The notes under the pieces are model-generated. The model ran no database searches, was not told the origin of the DNA, and was given only the letters and a program-made list of their open reading frames with translations. Below, piece by piece: positions 7,881-16,493 of a stretch of DNA of 64,000 bases (its first letter is position 1; each line of letters starts with the position of its first letter). Both the position numbers and the translations under genes were made by a program. This stretch comes from Aquitalea aquatilis (GTDB lineage Bacteria; Pseudomonadota; Gammaproteobacteria; Burkholderiales; Chromobacteriaceae), in assembly GCF_005155025.1 (NCBI RefSeq), contig NZ_CP039731.1, positions 2,232,001 through 2,296,000 on the forward strand, written 5' to 3'.

Positions 7881-8732
7881 ATGAGCCTGGTCATGTTGAT
7901 CCCGTTTCTCATCATGTTGCGCGAAGGCATGGAGGCCGCGCTGATTGTCGGCATCATCGCCAGCTATCTGCGCCAGTCCGGCCAGCAGCGCTGGATGCCC
8001 GCCGTATGGCTGGGCGTGGTGCTGGCCTGCCTGCTCAGTCTGGCGGTGGGCTGCGCACTGGAACTGACCCAGCAGGAATTCCCGCAAAAGCAGCAAGAGC
8101 TGTTTGAGGCGGTGGTGGCGCTGATTGCCGTCGCCATTCTCACGTCCATGGTGTTCTGGATGAAGCAGGCGGCGCGTTCCATCAAGGGACAGCTGCATGA
8201 GTCCATGGCGGCGGTGTTCAGCCGCGGCCGGGGACAGGCTTATGCATTGGTCGGCATGGCGTTTTTTGCCGTGGCGCGCGAGGGGCTGGAGTCGGTGTTT
8301 TTCCTGCTGGCGGCTTTCCAGCAGCAGGCGGAAAACCCGCTGGCCTGGCTGGCCGCCTTGCTGGGCCTGGTGGTGGCGGCGGCCATCGGCTACGGCATTT
8401 ACCAGGGCGGCGTGCGTATTGATCTGCGCCGTTTCTTCCGCCTGACCGGCTTGTTCATCATCTTCGTCGCTGCCGGCCTGCTGGCTGGTGCCATCAAGGC
8501 CCTGCATGAAGCCGGCCTGTGGAACCAGCTGCAAACCGTGGTATTCGACCTGAGCCATGTGCTGCCCATCGACACCCCGCTGGGTGTGATTCTGGCCGGC
8601 ATGTTCGGCTACAACGACACCCCCACCATCAGCGAAGTGCTGGCCTGGTTGCTGTTCCTGATTCCGGCCTTGTTCCTGTTCATGCGCGGCAGCCAGCCTG
8701 CCGTCAGTCCGCTGCCTGCAACAACGCGCTGA
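7881..8732 (+). CDS. efeU: FTR1/EfeU-family iron permease
   Basis: Inner-membrane high-affinity iron permease, 283 aa with about seven helices. Both signature iron motifs are present: REGME (14-18) in the first helix and REGLE (133-137) in the middle helix. The frame is open further upstream, but starting at 7881 gives the typical EfeU N terminus and places the Fur site just before it. It is the first gene of the operon efeU - M75 lipoprotein - cupredoxin - efeB. Confidence 0.92.
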   Translation: MSLVMLIPFLIMLREGMEAALIVGIIASYLRQSGQQRWMPAVWLGVVLACLLSLAVGCALELTQQEFPQKQQELFEAVVALIAVAILTSMVFWMKQAARSIKGQLHESMAAVFSRGRGQAYALVGMAFFAVAREGLESVFFLLAAFQQQAENPLAWLAALLGLVVAAAIGYGIYQGGVRIDLRRFFRLTGLFIIFVAAGLLAGAIKALHEAGLWNQLQTVVFDLSHVLPIDTPLGVILAGMFGYNDTPTISEVLAWLLFLIPALFLFMRGSQPAVSPLPATTR

Positions 8733-8770
8733 CCCTGCTTCAGCCTTTTATTTCTCAAGGAAAAATCCTG

Positions 8771-9664
8771 ATGACAAACCGTTCCCTGTTCAAGCTGTCG
8801 CTACTGGCGCTGCTGGTATCCACCCTGGCCGCCTGCGGCAAAACCGAAGATGCACCGGTGGCGCAGGCCAGCAGTGCGGCCGTGGCTGCCGCCTCGGCAC
8901 CCGCGGTGGACTATAGCGCCCAGTTGGCCGGCCCGATTGCCGATTACAAGCAATACGTGACGACCGAGCTGGCCGGCCTGCTGACCCAGTCCAAGGCTTT
9001 TGCGGCTGCCATCAAGGCTGGCGAACTGAAAAAGGCGCAGGAGCTGTACGCCATCACCCGTCAGCATTACGAGCGTATCGAGCCGATTGCCGAGCTGTTC
9101 TCCGATATGGATGGCGCGATCGACGCCCGTGAGGATGACTTCAAGCAAAAAGCTGCCGACCCGAAATTCACCGGCTTCCACCGTCTGGAAAAAGCCCTGT
9201 TTGGCGAGCACACCACCAAGGGTCAGGCGGAGTATGCCGACAAGCTGGTAGCGGACATCACCACCCTGCAAAGCCGGGTGCAGACGCTGAGCATTCCGCC
9301 GGCCAAGATGGTGGGCGGCGCGGCCGGCCTGATCGAAGAAGTGGCGGCCACCAAGATCAGCGGTGAGGAAGACCGCTACAGCCATACCGATCTGTGGGAC
9401 TTCCAGGCCAATGTGGACGGCGCGCAGAAGATTGTCGAACTGCTGCGCCCGCTGCTGCAGAAAGCCAGCCCGGACCTGCTGGCCAAGGTGGATGAAAACT
9501 TCAAGACCGTGGACAGCCTGCTGGACAAATACCGCAGCGAAGACAAGCAGGGCTTTGTCAGTTACGACAAGGTGACTGACGCGGACCGCACCGCCATGAA
9601 GGGCCCGATTACCGCCCTGGCGGAAGACCTGTCCAAGCTGCGTGGCGTGCTGGGTCTGGATTGA
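8771..9664 (+). CDS. efeO: EfeO-type M75/imelysin lipoprotein
   Basis: A 297-aa exported lipoprotein (lipobox LAAC, lipidated Cys22) with the EfeO M75 domain. It has HYERIE around 99-104 and the GxHxxE-type signature GFHRLE (135-140) for periplasmic metal binding. Classical EfeO has an N-terminal cupredoxin; here that part is missing and is encoded by the next gene. It starts 38 bp after efeU, within the same operon. Confidence 0.9.
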   Translation: MTNRSLFKLSLLALLVSTLAACGKTEDAPVAQASSAAVAAASAPAVDYSAQLAGPIADYKQYVTTELAGLLTQSKAFAAAIKAGELKKAQELYAITRQHYERIEPIAELFSDMDGAIDAREDDFKQKAADPKFTGFHRLEKALFGEHTTKGQAEYADKLVADITTLQSRVQTLSIPPAKMVGGAAGLIEEVAATKISGEEDRYSHTDLWDFQANVDGAQKIVELLRPLLQKASPDLLAKVDENFKTVDSLLDKYRSEDKQGFVSYDKVTDADRTAMKGPITALAEDLSKLRGVLGLD

Positions 9665-9738
9665 TCAGTCACGATGCCGCCCGGCGCTGCCAGCGGGCAG
9701 GCCGGGCGAGCTTGAACACATTGCCTTAGAAAGTCCTT

Positions 9739-10107
9739 ATGTCCAGAGTATTCCCCGTATTGCTGCTAGCGGCCTTGCTGGCCGGCTGCAGCCAGGAGGC
9801 CCCGGCACCACAGGCAGCTGCCGCAGCAGCGGCTGCCGCCATTCCGGTGGTGAATGTCGGCATCAGCAATGAGGCCTGCCAGCCGATGCAGCTGACCGTG
9901 CAGCGCGGCAAGACCCAGTTCATGATCAAGAACAACAGCGGCCGCACCGTGGAGTGGGAAATCCTCAAGGGCGTGTATGTGGTGGAGGAGCGCGAGAACA
10001 TCGCCCCCGGCTTCAGCCAGAAGCTGACTGCCAGGCTGGAACCCGGCAAATACGAAATGACCTGCGGCCTGCTGAGCAATCCGCACGGTGTGCTTATCGT
10101 CGAATGA
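9739..10107 (+). CDS. Cupredoxin-domain lipoprotein, detached EfeO N-domain
   Basis: A 122-aa lipoprotein (lipobox LAGC, Cys17) with an Ala-rich linker (about 26-34) and then a cupredoxin-like beta sandwich. Conserved positions include NEACQP (Cys47), VEWEI (Glu72/74 region) and the tail [13 protein letters not shown] (Cys109), as in EfeO cupredoxin domains. It would partner the M75 lipoprotein in ferrous iron oxidation or delivery. It sits between efeO and efeB. Confidence 0.85.
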   Translation: MSRVFPVLLLAALLAGCSQEAPAPQAAAAAAAAAIPVVNVGISNEACQPMQLTVQRGKTQFMIKNNSGRTVEWEILKGVYVVEERENIAPGFSQKLTARLEPGKYEMTCGLLSNPHGVLIVE

Positions 10108-10147
10108 CCATGCTGCGCGGCAGCACAACCCAGACAAACTTCACATC

Positions 10148-11428
10148 ATGACAGAACAAGACAAGCCAGCCATTGCCCAGGCTGCAGCGATAGCCAACCC
10201 CCAGCGCCGCAGCCTGCTGCGCGGAGCCGGGTTGTTTGGAGGTGGCCTGCTGGCTGGTGGGCTGGGAGCAGGGGCCTGGTTTGGCAAGCTGGCACCGCCG
10301 GTGGACCCGGCGCAGGACCTTGTCCCCTATCGCGGACAACATCAGGCGGGTATCACCACCCCGGCACCACAGGAAGCCATCTTCATTGCGCTGGACGTAC
10401 TGGCCAAGGATCGCCAGGGCTTGCAGGGCACCTTGCAATTGCTGACCGAACGCATCGCCTTCCTGACCCAGGGCGGCCCGGCACCGGTTGATCACCCCAA
10501 AATGCCACCGCCGGACTCCGGCCTGTTGGGTGGCAATATCGCCGCGGATGGGCTGACCATGACCGTGGCGGCAGGTGCCTCGCTGTTTGACCAGCGCTTT
10601 GGCCTGCAGGCACAGCGCCCGCAGCACCTGAGCCAGATGCAGGCCTTTGCCAATGACGCGCTGGACGCGGCATGGTGCGATGGCGACCTGCTGCTGCAAT
10701 GCTGCGCCCATTCCCGCGAAACGGTGATTCATGCGGTGCGTGACATTATCAAGCACAGCCCGGACAAGCTGGCGGCCCGCTGGAAAATGGATGGTTTTCT
10801 GCCAGCGGGGGCGGTACGCCACAGCAGCACGCCAATCAATCTGTTCGGCTTCAAGGATGGTACCGGGAACCCCGACACGGCAGACGCCACCCAGATGAAT
10901 GCGCTGGTGTGGGTGGATGACAAGGATAAGGAACCGGCCTGGGCCAAGGGTGGCAGCTATGTCGCCATCCGCCTGATCCGCTTCACGCTGGAGCAGTGGG
11001 ACCGCACACCGCTGGGCGAGCAGCAGGGTATTTTTGGCCGCGACAAGGCCAGTGGTGCGCCGCTGGGCAAGACCCACGAATTCGACGACCCCGGCTTTGC
11101 AGCAGACCCGCATGGCCAGCATGTACCACTGGATTCCCACATGCGCCGTGCCGAACCACGCAAGCATGGCCGCCATGATGCCAAGCTGCTGCGTCGCAGC
11201 TACAGCTATTCGCTGGGGCTGACCAAGTCCGGCCAGCTGGACATGGGCCTGGTGTTCATCTGCTTCCAGTCCAATCTGCAAACCGGCTTTATCGATACCC
11301 AGCACCGGCTGGATGGCGAACCGCTGGAGGAGTACATCAAACCCTTTGGCGGCGGCTATTTCTTTGCCCTGCCCGGCGTGAGCGGCAGTGAATATCTCGG
11401 CGCCAGCCTGTTGCAAGCCGGGCGTTGA
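10148..11428 (+). CDS. efeB: EfeB, Tat-exported DyP-type heme peroxidase
   Basis: A 426-aa periplasmic heme peroxidase/deferrochelatase. A twin-arginine signal (RRSLLRG, about 20-26) precedes a hydrophobic Gly/Ala stretch. The DyP signature GFKDGTGNP (234-242, distal Asp237) is present, with candidate heme ligand His331 and distal Arg around 350. In EfeUOB systems it oxidises Fe(II) on the way to EfeU. It is the last gene of the operon. The frame is open to 10088, but the ATG at 10148 gives the normal Tat N terminus. Confidence 0.93.
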   Translation: MTEQDKPAIAQAAAIANPQRRSLLRGAGLFGGGLLAGGLGAGAWFGKLAPPVDPAQDLVPYRGQHQAGITTPAPQEAIFIALDVLAKDRQGLQGTLQLLTERIAFLTQGGPAPVDHPKMPPPDSGLLGGNIAADGLTMTVAAGASLFDQRFGLQAQRPQHLSQMQAFANDALDAAWCDGDLLLQCCAHSRETVIHAVRDIIKHSPDKLAARWKMDGFLPAGAVRHSSTPINLFGFKDGTGNPDTADATQMNALVWVDDKDKEPAWAKGGSYVAIRLIRFTLEQWDRTPLGEQQGIFGRDKASGAPLGKTHEFDDPGFAADPHGQHVPLDSHMRRAEPRKHGRHDAKLLRRSYSYSLGLTKSGQLDMGLVFICFQSNLQTGFIDTQHRLDGEPLEEYIKPFGGGYFFALPGVSGSEYLGASLLQAGR

Positions 11429-11687
11429 TGCCGGCCCGGCCATCAGGCTGGAACAGAGTTTGCTGCAGCGAGCACACCAAGGTTGTCTTTTTCCCCTGCC
11501 TAAGAGCCTGTTGATAGGCTGCTGTGCTTCGGCGATAGCTCGTTAAAAGTGCCTGTGGAATGCTCATTTTTGCCGTGTCGCTGGGTATTCTGAATGCTTT
11601 GTGGGGGGAGCATGAGGAAGAGCGCCAGGCGCTGCATTAAGCTGCACTGCGCTGTCGAGGCCAGCCACTGAGTCGCTGGCCCAAAAC
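11429..11687. other. Gene-poor spacer with a possible degenerate repeat
   Basis: No gene is supported here. Around 11504-11521 is a short hairpin (AGCCT-gttgat-AGGCT), followed by low-complexity, non-coding-looking sequence. It may be the remnant of a dispersed element, but no second copy exists in the window to prove it. Confidence 0.3.
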
Positions 11688-11725
11688 AACAGGGGCTGTA
11701 GTCCGCAATGGACACAGCCCCTGTT
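11688..11725 (-). terminator. Strong stem-loop after the small Cys-rich gene
   Basis: Arms AACAGGGGCTGT and ACAGCCCCTGTT, extended inward by GTCC/GGAC around a five-base loop. It begins 39 bp past the stop of the minus-strand gene at 11764. The T run on the minus side is short (GTTTTGG), so terminator function is likely but not certain. Confidence 0.6.
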
Positions 11726-11763
11726 GCATGCCGGGTGGCCGCCGCGGCGACCGTGTGTGTGGC

Positions 11764-11988
11764 TCAGCCGATATCCAGCCGGCGGATCACGGTTTCCAGC
11801 ACTTGCGCCCGGTCGGCCCATTGCGGCTTGAGCAGTTTTTCTGCCCGCTGGATGGCCTGGCAGGCCGGGCAGTCATCCTGGCGGTCTTCGGAACCGTCCA
11901 CCGGGCAGTTGGCGCGGCGGATATGCTGGGTTTCACCGGTGGCGACGCGCAGCAGGCCTTCCATTGCAGCCTTGATTGCCTTGTCCAT
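11764..11988 (-). CDS. Small Cys-containing hypothetical protein
   Basis: A 74-aa soluble, charged protein with no signal peptide or membrane helix. It has three Cys, two of them in DDCPAC, and a mainly helical C terminus. Translation is supported by AGGAGAT eight bases before the ATG and by a strong stem-loop after the stop. I do not recognise the family. The CPxC-like arrangement suggests metal or thiol chemistry but is weak evidence. It stands alone between the efe and RND operons. Confidence 0.65.
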   Translation of the reverse strand: MDKAIKAAMEGLLRVATGETQHIRRANCPVDGSEDRQDDCPACQAIQRAEKLLKPQWADRAQVLETVIRRLDIG

Positions 11989-12204
11989 TGTGTTATCTCC
12001 TGTTGGGGGATGTCTTGCAAAGATGGAAAGCAGTGACAGGGACGGGCTCCCGGTAGGGAGTCGCTGGCCAATGCGTTAGGTGTTCGCATGACGCCATGTG
12101 CAGCATGGCGCGCCCTGTGCCTGCATTTGTCGTCAGCATAAGTGACAATTGCAGGCAAAGTTTTCGTCTAGGTCAAGAAAGCCGCATTCATTGCCGGCCG
12201 GCAT

Positions 12205-12230
12205 GAAAAAAGCCCGGCAGTGCCGGGCTT
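12205..12230 (-). terminator. Terminator of the RND efflux operon
   Basis: On the minus strand the stem AAGCCCGGCA / TGCCGGGCTT is followed by a run of T (the A run at 12205-12211 on plus), 22 bp beyond the permease stop. Confidence 0.85.
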
Positions 12231-12251
12231 GTGGGGGGAGCGTGCTGCGGT

Positions 12252-15200
12252 TTAGCCGACGGTTTCCACCTTGGCGGCGGCCGTCTGCTTGCCGTGATGT
12301 TCCGACGCCAGTGCCATATACATGGCCGGTACCACGAACAGGGTGAACAGCGTGCCGATGGACAGGCCGCTGAAAATCACCAGACCCATGGCATGGCGGC
12401 CGGCGGCACCCGCACCAGAGGCGATCACCAGCGGCACCACGCCAAACACCATGGCGGCGGTGGTCATCAGGATGGGGCGCAAACGCACTACCGCCGCACC
12501 TTCGATGGCTTCACGCTTGCTGGCGCCCTTGGCGCGCAGGTCGTTGGCCACCTCCACGATCAGGATGCCGTGCTTGCTGATCAGGCCCATCAGCGTCACC
12601 AGTCCCACCTCGGTGTAGATATTGATGGAGGAGAAGCCGAGGAAGATGAAGATCATCGCCCCGAACAGCGCCAGCGGCACCGATACCAGAATCACCACCG
12701 GATCGCGGAAGCTCTCGAACAGCGCCGCCAGCGTCAGGAACACGATGATGACGGCAAACAGCATGGTGAGCGCGAAGCCACCGGATTCCTGGCTGAACTG
12801 GCGCGACTGGCCGGCGTAGTCCACCGTATAGCCGCTGGGGGCAATTTCCTTCAGCGTGTCTTCCAGGTATTTCAGCACTTCACCTTGCGCCTGGCCGGAT
12901 ACTCCGGACAGGGTGGCGGAGTTCTGCTGCTGGAAGCGGGTGATGGATTCCGGTACCACGTCCGACTTCAGATGCGCCACGGTGGACAGCGGAATCACCC
13001 CGGCATTCGGCGTGCGGATGTAGTAGTTCAGCAGCTGTGCCGGATTGAGACGGTCTTTCTGCAGCAGTTGCGGAATCACCTTGTAGGAGCGGCCGTCGAT
13101 GGAGAAGTAATTGACGTAGCCGCCACCCATGGCCGCGCTCATCGCATTGGCCACATCCTGTTGCGTCATGCCCAGCGCGCTGGCCTTGTCGCGGTCGATC
13201 ACCACCGTGGTTTGCGGGGCGTCGATCTTCAGGTCCACGTCGGCAAAGTAGAACTTGCCCGAGCTGCGCGCCTTGTCCAGCAGCTGTTGCGATACCTCGT
13301 TGAGGTTTTCGAACGGCTCGGTGGTCTTGATGACGAACTGCACCGGCAGGCCGGACGAACCCGGCAAGGGCGGGAACTGGAAGGCCGCTACCCGGGCACC
13401 GGCAATCTTGTTCCAGCGGGCTTGCAAGTCTTGCTGGATTTCATGCGCACTGCGGCCGCGCTCTTCCCACGGCTTGAACAGCACGCCGCCGATACCGGCA
13501 TTGATGGTGGGGGTGCCGGTGATCTGGAACATCTGCGCGTACTCCGGCATGCTCTTGCTGATGGCATACATCTGCTGCGCGTAAGTCTGCATCTGGTCGG
13601 CATTGGCGGTGGGCGAACCTACGATCTGGCCCAGCACGATGCCCTGGTCCTCTTCCGGTGCCAGTTCCGATTGCGACATCTTGGTCATCAGGCCCAGCAA
13701 GGCCAGCAGAATGGCGGCCATCACCACCAGCACCGGCCAGGTTTCCAGCAGGCTGTGCAGCAGGCGGCGGTAGCCGTTCTGCACCTTGTCGAAGGTGTGG
13801 TCGATGGCCTTGACCAGCCGGCCTTCATCCTGCTCCGGACGGAAGAAGCGCGAGCACATCATCGGCGACAGGGTCAGTGCCACGATGCCGGATACCGTCA
13901 CGGCGGAGGCCAGGGTGAAGGCAAACTCGGTAAACAGCGCACCGGTGAGGCCGCCCTGGAAGCCGATGGGCACATATACCGCCACCAGCACCACCGTCAT
14001 CGCCAGAATCGGACTGCCCAGTTCGCGGGCGGCGATGATGGCCGAATCATAGGGCGATTTGCCTTCCTTCATGTGGCGGTCGACGTTCTCCACCACGATG
14101 ATGGCGTCGTCCACCACCAGGCCGATGGCCAGCACCAGCGCCAGCAGGGTCAGCAGGTTGATGGAGTAGCCCAGCATCAGCATCATGAAAAAGGTGCCGA
14201 TCAGCGACAGCGGCATGGCGATCACCGGTACCAGCACGGCGCGGAAGCTGCCCAGGAAGAAGAAAATCACCACGGTGACGATCACCAGCGCTTCCACCAG
14301 CGTCTTCACCACTTCATGAATCGAGGTGTTGATGAAGTCGGTGGAGTCGTAGACGATCTGCCCGGTCAGGCCGGACGGCAATTGCTGCTGAATGCCGGGG
14401 AAGGCAGTGCGCACGCTCTTGGCCACATCCAGGATATTGGCCTCCGGTGCCACCTTGATACCGATGAATACCGAGCGCTCACCGCTGAAGGCCACGTTGA
14501 AGTCGTAGTTTTCCGAGCCCAGCGTCACCGTGGCAATGTCTTCCAGCCGCACGATGGCATCGCCACTTTGCTTGACTGCCAGCTTCTTGAATTCGTCCAC
14601 GCTGTGCAGGTCGGTCGCGGCAGTCAGCGGAATACTCACCATCTGCCCCTTGCTGGTGCCGACAGCCGCCAGCACGTTATTGCTGGCCAGCGCGCTGTTG
14701 ACATCGGTGGCGGTAATGCCGTGGGCGGCCATCTTGTCGGCATCCAGCCAGGCACGCAGGGCGAACTGACGCGCACCCAGCAGCTCGGCCGTCTGTACGC
14801 CGGGGATGGAGTCCAGCTTGGGCTTGACCACACGGTTAAGGAAGTCGGTGACGTTGTTGGTGGGCAGGGTCTTGCTATAGAAGCCGATATACATGGCATC
14901 TGTGGTCTGCCCGGTCTGCACCGTCAGCACCGGCTGCTGGGCTTGCGCCGGCAGCTGGTTCTTCACCGTGTTGACCTGGGTGTTGATCTCGGTCAGCGCG
15001 CGGTTGGCGTCGTAGTTCAGCCGCAGGGTGGCGGTAATGGTGGAAATACCGCTATTGCTGGTGGATGACAGGTAATCGATACCCTGTGCCTGGGCGATGG
15101 CGCCCTCCAGCGGCTGGGTGATGAAGCCGGCCATGGTCTTGGCGTCCGCACCGTAATAGGTGGTGGACACGGTGACGACGGCGTTCTGGGTCTGCGGGTA

Positions 15201-15308
15201 CTGATTGATCGGCAAGCCGAACAATGAGCGCAAACCCAGCACGACGAGCAGCAGGCTTACCGTCGTCGCCAGCACCGGCCGGCGAATGAAGATGTCGGTA
15301 AAGTTCAT
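12252..15308 (-). CDS. RND multidrug efflux permease (HAE-1 family)
   Basis: Inner-membrane proton-driven drug/proton antiporter, 1018 aa, the usual length for AcrB/MexF-type pumps. It opens with MNFTDIFIRRPVLATT and carries the paired acidic residues in GLVVDDAIIVVEN (TM4) needed for proton relay, two large periplasmic loops and twelve predicted helices. The adaptor gene ends 9 bp upstream and the outer-membrane factor precedes that, so one operon encodes a complete tripartite pump. The substrate cannot be told from sequence. Confidence 0.93.
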   Translation of the reverse strand: MNFTDIFIRRPVLATTVSLLLVVLGLRSLFGLPINQYPQTQNAVVTVSTTYYGADAKTMAGFITQPLEGAIAQAQGIDYLSSTSNSGISTITATLRLNYDANRALTEINTQVNTVKNQLPAQAQQPVLTVQTGQTTDAMYIGFYSKTLPTNNVTDFLNRVVKPKLDSIPGVQTAELLGARQFALRAWLDADKMAAHGITATDVNSALASNNVLAAVGTSKGQMVSIPLTAATDLHSVDEFKKLAVKQSGDAIVRLEDIATVTLGSENYDFNVAFSGERSVFIGIKVAPEANILDVAKSVRTAFPGIQQQLPSGLTGQIVYDSTDFINTSIHEVVKTLVEALVIVTVVIFFFLGSFRAVLVPVIAMPLSLIGTFFMMLMLGYSINLLTLLALVLAIGLVVDDAIIVVENVDRHMKEGKSPYDSAIIAARELGSPILAMTVVLVAVYVPIGFQGGLTGALFTEFAFTLASAVTVSGIVALTLSPMMCSRFFRPEQDEGRLVKAIDHTFDKVQNGYRRLLHSLLETWPVLVVMAAILLALLGLMTKMSQSELAPEEDQGIVLGQIVGSPTANADQMQTYAQQMYAISKSMPEYAQMFQITGTPTINAGIGGVLFKPWEERGRSAHEIQQDLQARWNKIAGARVAAFQFPPLPGSSGLPVQFVIKTTEPFENLNEVSQQLLDKARSSGKFYFADVDLKIDAPQTTVVIDRDKASALGMTQQDVANAMSAAMGGGYVNYFSIDGRSYKVIPQLLQKDRLNPAQLLNYYIRTPNAGVIPLSTVAHLKSDVVPESITRFQQQNSATLSGVSGQAQGEVLKYLEDTLKEIAPSGYTVDYAGQSRQFSQESGGFALTMLFAVIIVFLTLAALFESFRDPVVILVSVPLALFGAMIFIFLGFSSINIYTEVGLVTLMGLISKHGILIVEVANDLRAKGASKREAIEGAAVVRLRPILMTTAAMVFGVVPLVIASGAGAAGRHAMGLVIFSGLSIGTLFTLFVVPAMYMALASEHHGKQTAAAKVETVG

Positions 15309-15317
15309 GGCTGGGCC

Positions 15318-16445
15318 TTAGTGTTCCTGCGGGGTCGGATTGGGGTTGTTGGTCGGCTGCACTGCATTGTCCACCGTAACGGCCGTGCCGTTCTTCAGCT
15401 TGACCTGACCGGTGGTCACCACCTGTTCGCCTTCGCTGACCCCACTGAGGATGGCTACCTGATCACCACGGGTCGGGCCGGTGGTGACAAATACCTGTTT
15501 CACCACCAGGCTGCCGGCAGCGGCCGAGGCCTCCTTGCCAGCGGCCTTCACCACGAACACGGTGGAGCCGTAGGCGTTATAGGTAATGGCTGTCTGCGGC
15601 AGGGTCAGGTAGGGCTGTTCGCGTCCGGTGTCCAGGCTGGCGCTGGCAAACATGCCGGGCAGCAGCTTGCGGCCGGGGTTGGCGATCAGTGCCTGTACCT
15701 GCACATTGCGGGTGCTGGTGTCGATCTTGGGGTTGATGGCGTTCACATTGCCGGCAAAGGTCTTGTCGGCGGTGCCATCGGTCTTGATCACCACCTTCTG
15801 GCCAATGCTGACTGCAGCCAGCTGGCTTTGCGGCAGGTTGAAATCGACATGGATGGGGTCGATCTGCTGCAGGGTGACGATCTTGTCGCCGGCATTCAGG
15901 TACTGACCGGGATTGACGCTGGTGATGCCCACACGGCCGGCAAACGGCGCGCGAATGGTTTTCTTGGCCACCAGCGCAGCTTGTTGTGCCACTTGCGCCT
16001 TCTTGCTTTTCAGGTCGGCCGCGTCGTTATCCACCTGTGCCTGCGCTACGCCTTGCACCGCCAGCTGGGCCTGATCGCGCTTGAGCGTGATGGCGGCCAG
16101 TTCGGCGGCGGCTTCCAGCGCATGTTGCTGGGCGAGATCGGCATCGGCATTCAGTTGGACCAGCACATCGCCGGCCTTCACATCCTGGCCAGACTGGAAG
16201 TGCAGGCTGCGTACCTGGCCAGCCACTTCACTGCTGATATCCACGCCATGCACGGCGCTGAGGGTGCCGACCGACTTGAGCTGCGGCTGCCAGCTGGTTT
16301 TCTTGGCGATGATGGTGCTGACAGTCTGCGGCTGTGGCTTGGGTGCACTGGCCATCAGGGTACGGATATGCATGAAGAAGCCCAGCCCCAGTACCACTAC
16401 CAGCAGCACTATGCCTCCCAGCATGATGAACATTCGCTTGGTCAT
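15318..16445 (-). CDS. RND periplasmic adaptor (membrane fusion protein)
   Basis: A 375-aa membrane-anchored adaptor. An N-terminal helix (about 8-26) is followed by a lipoyl-like half-motif (EVAGQVRSLHFQSGQDVKAG), an alpha-helical hairpin, the second lipoyl half (APFAGRVGITSVNPGQYL) and beta-barrel/membrane-proximal domains. AAGGAAA precedes the ATG. It bridges the permease downstream to the outer-membrane factor upstream. Confidence 0.92.
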   Translation of the reverse strand: MTKRMFIMLGGIVLLVVVLGLGFFMHIRTLMASAPKPQPQTVSTIIAKKTSWQPQLKSVGTLSAVHGVDISSEVAGQVRSLHFQSGQDVKAGDVLVQLNADADLAQQHALEAAAELAAITLKRDQAQLAVQGVAQAQVDNDAADLKSKKAQVAQQAALVAKKTIRAPFAGRVGITSVNPGQYLNAGDKIVTLQQIDPIHVDFNLPQSQLAAVSIGQKVVIKTDGTADKTFAGNVNAINPKIDTSTRNVQVQALIANPGRKLLPGMFASASLDTGREQPYLTLPQTAITYNAYGSTVFVVKAAGKEASAAAGSLVVKQVFVTTGPTRGDQVAILSGVSEGEQVVTTGQVKLKNGTAVTVDNAVQPTNNPNPTPQEH

Positions 16446-16493
16446 ATTGCTTTCCTTGTTTTCTCTTGATTGCGTGTCGTCTACCGGCTGCGA

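Noticed and set aside
10094-11443. 449-codon minus-strand frame over efeB
   Set aside because: Antisense shadow; the plus strand has a Tat signal and DyP motifs.
12231-15068. 945-codon open frame on the plus strand opposite the RND permease
   Set aside because: Low-complexity His/Gln/Gly/Arg-rich translation, the typical antisense shadow of a GC-rich gene; the minus-strand product is a clear RND permease.
15321-16469. 382-codon plus-strand frame over the RND adaptor
   Set aside because: Antisense shadow with skewed composition; the adaptor domains are on the minus strand.
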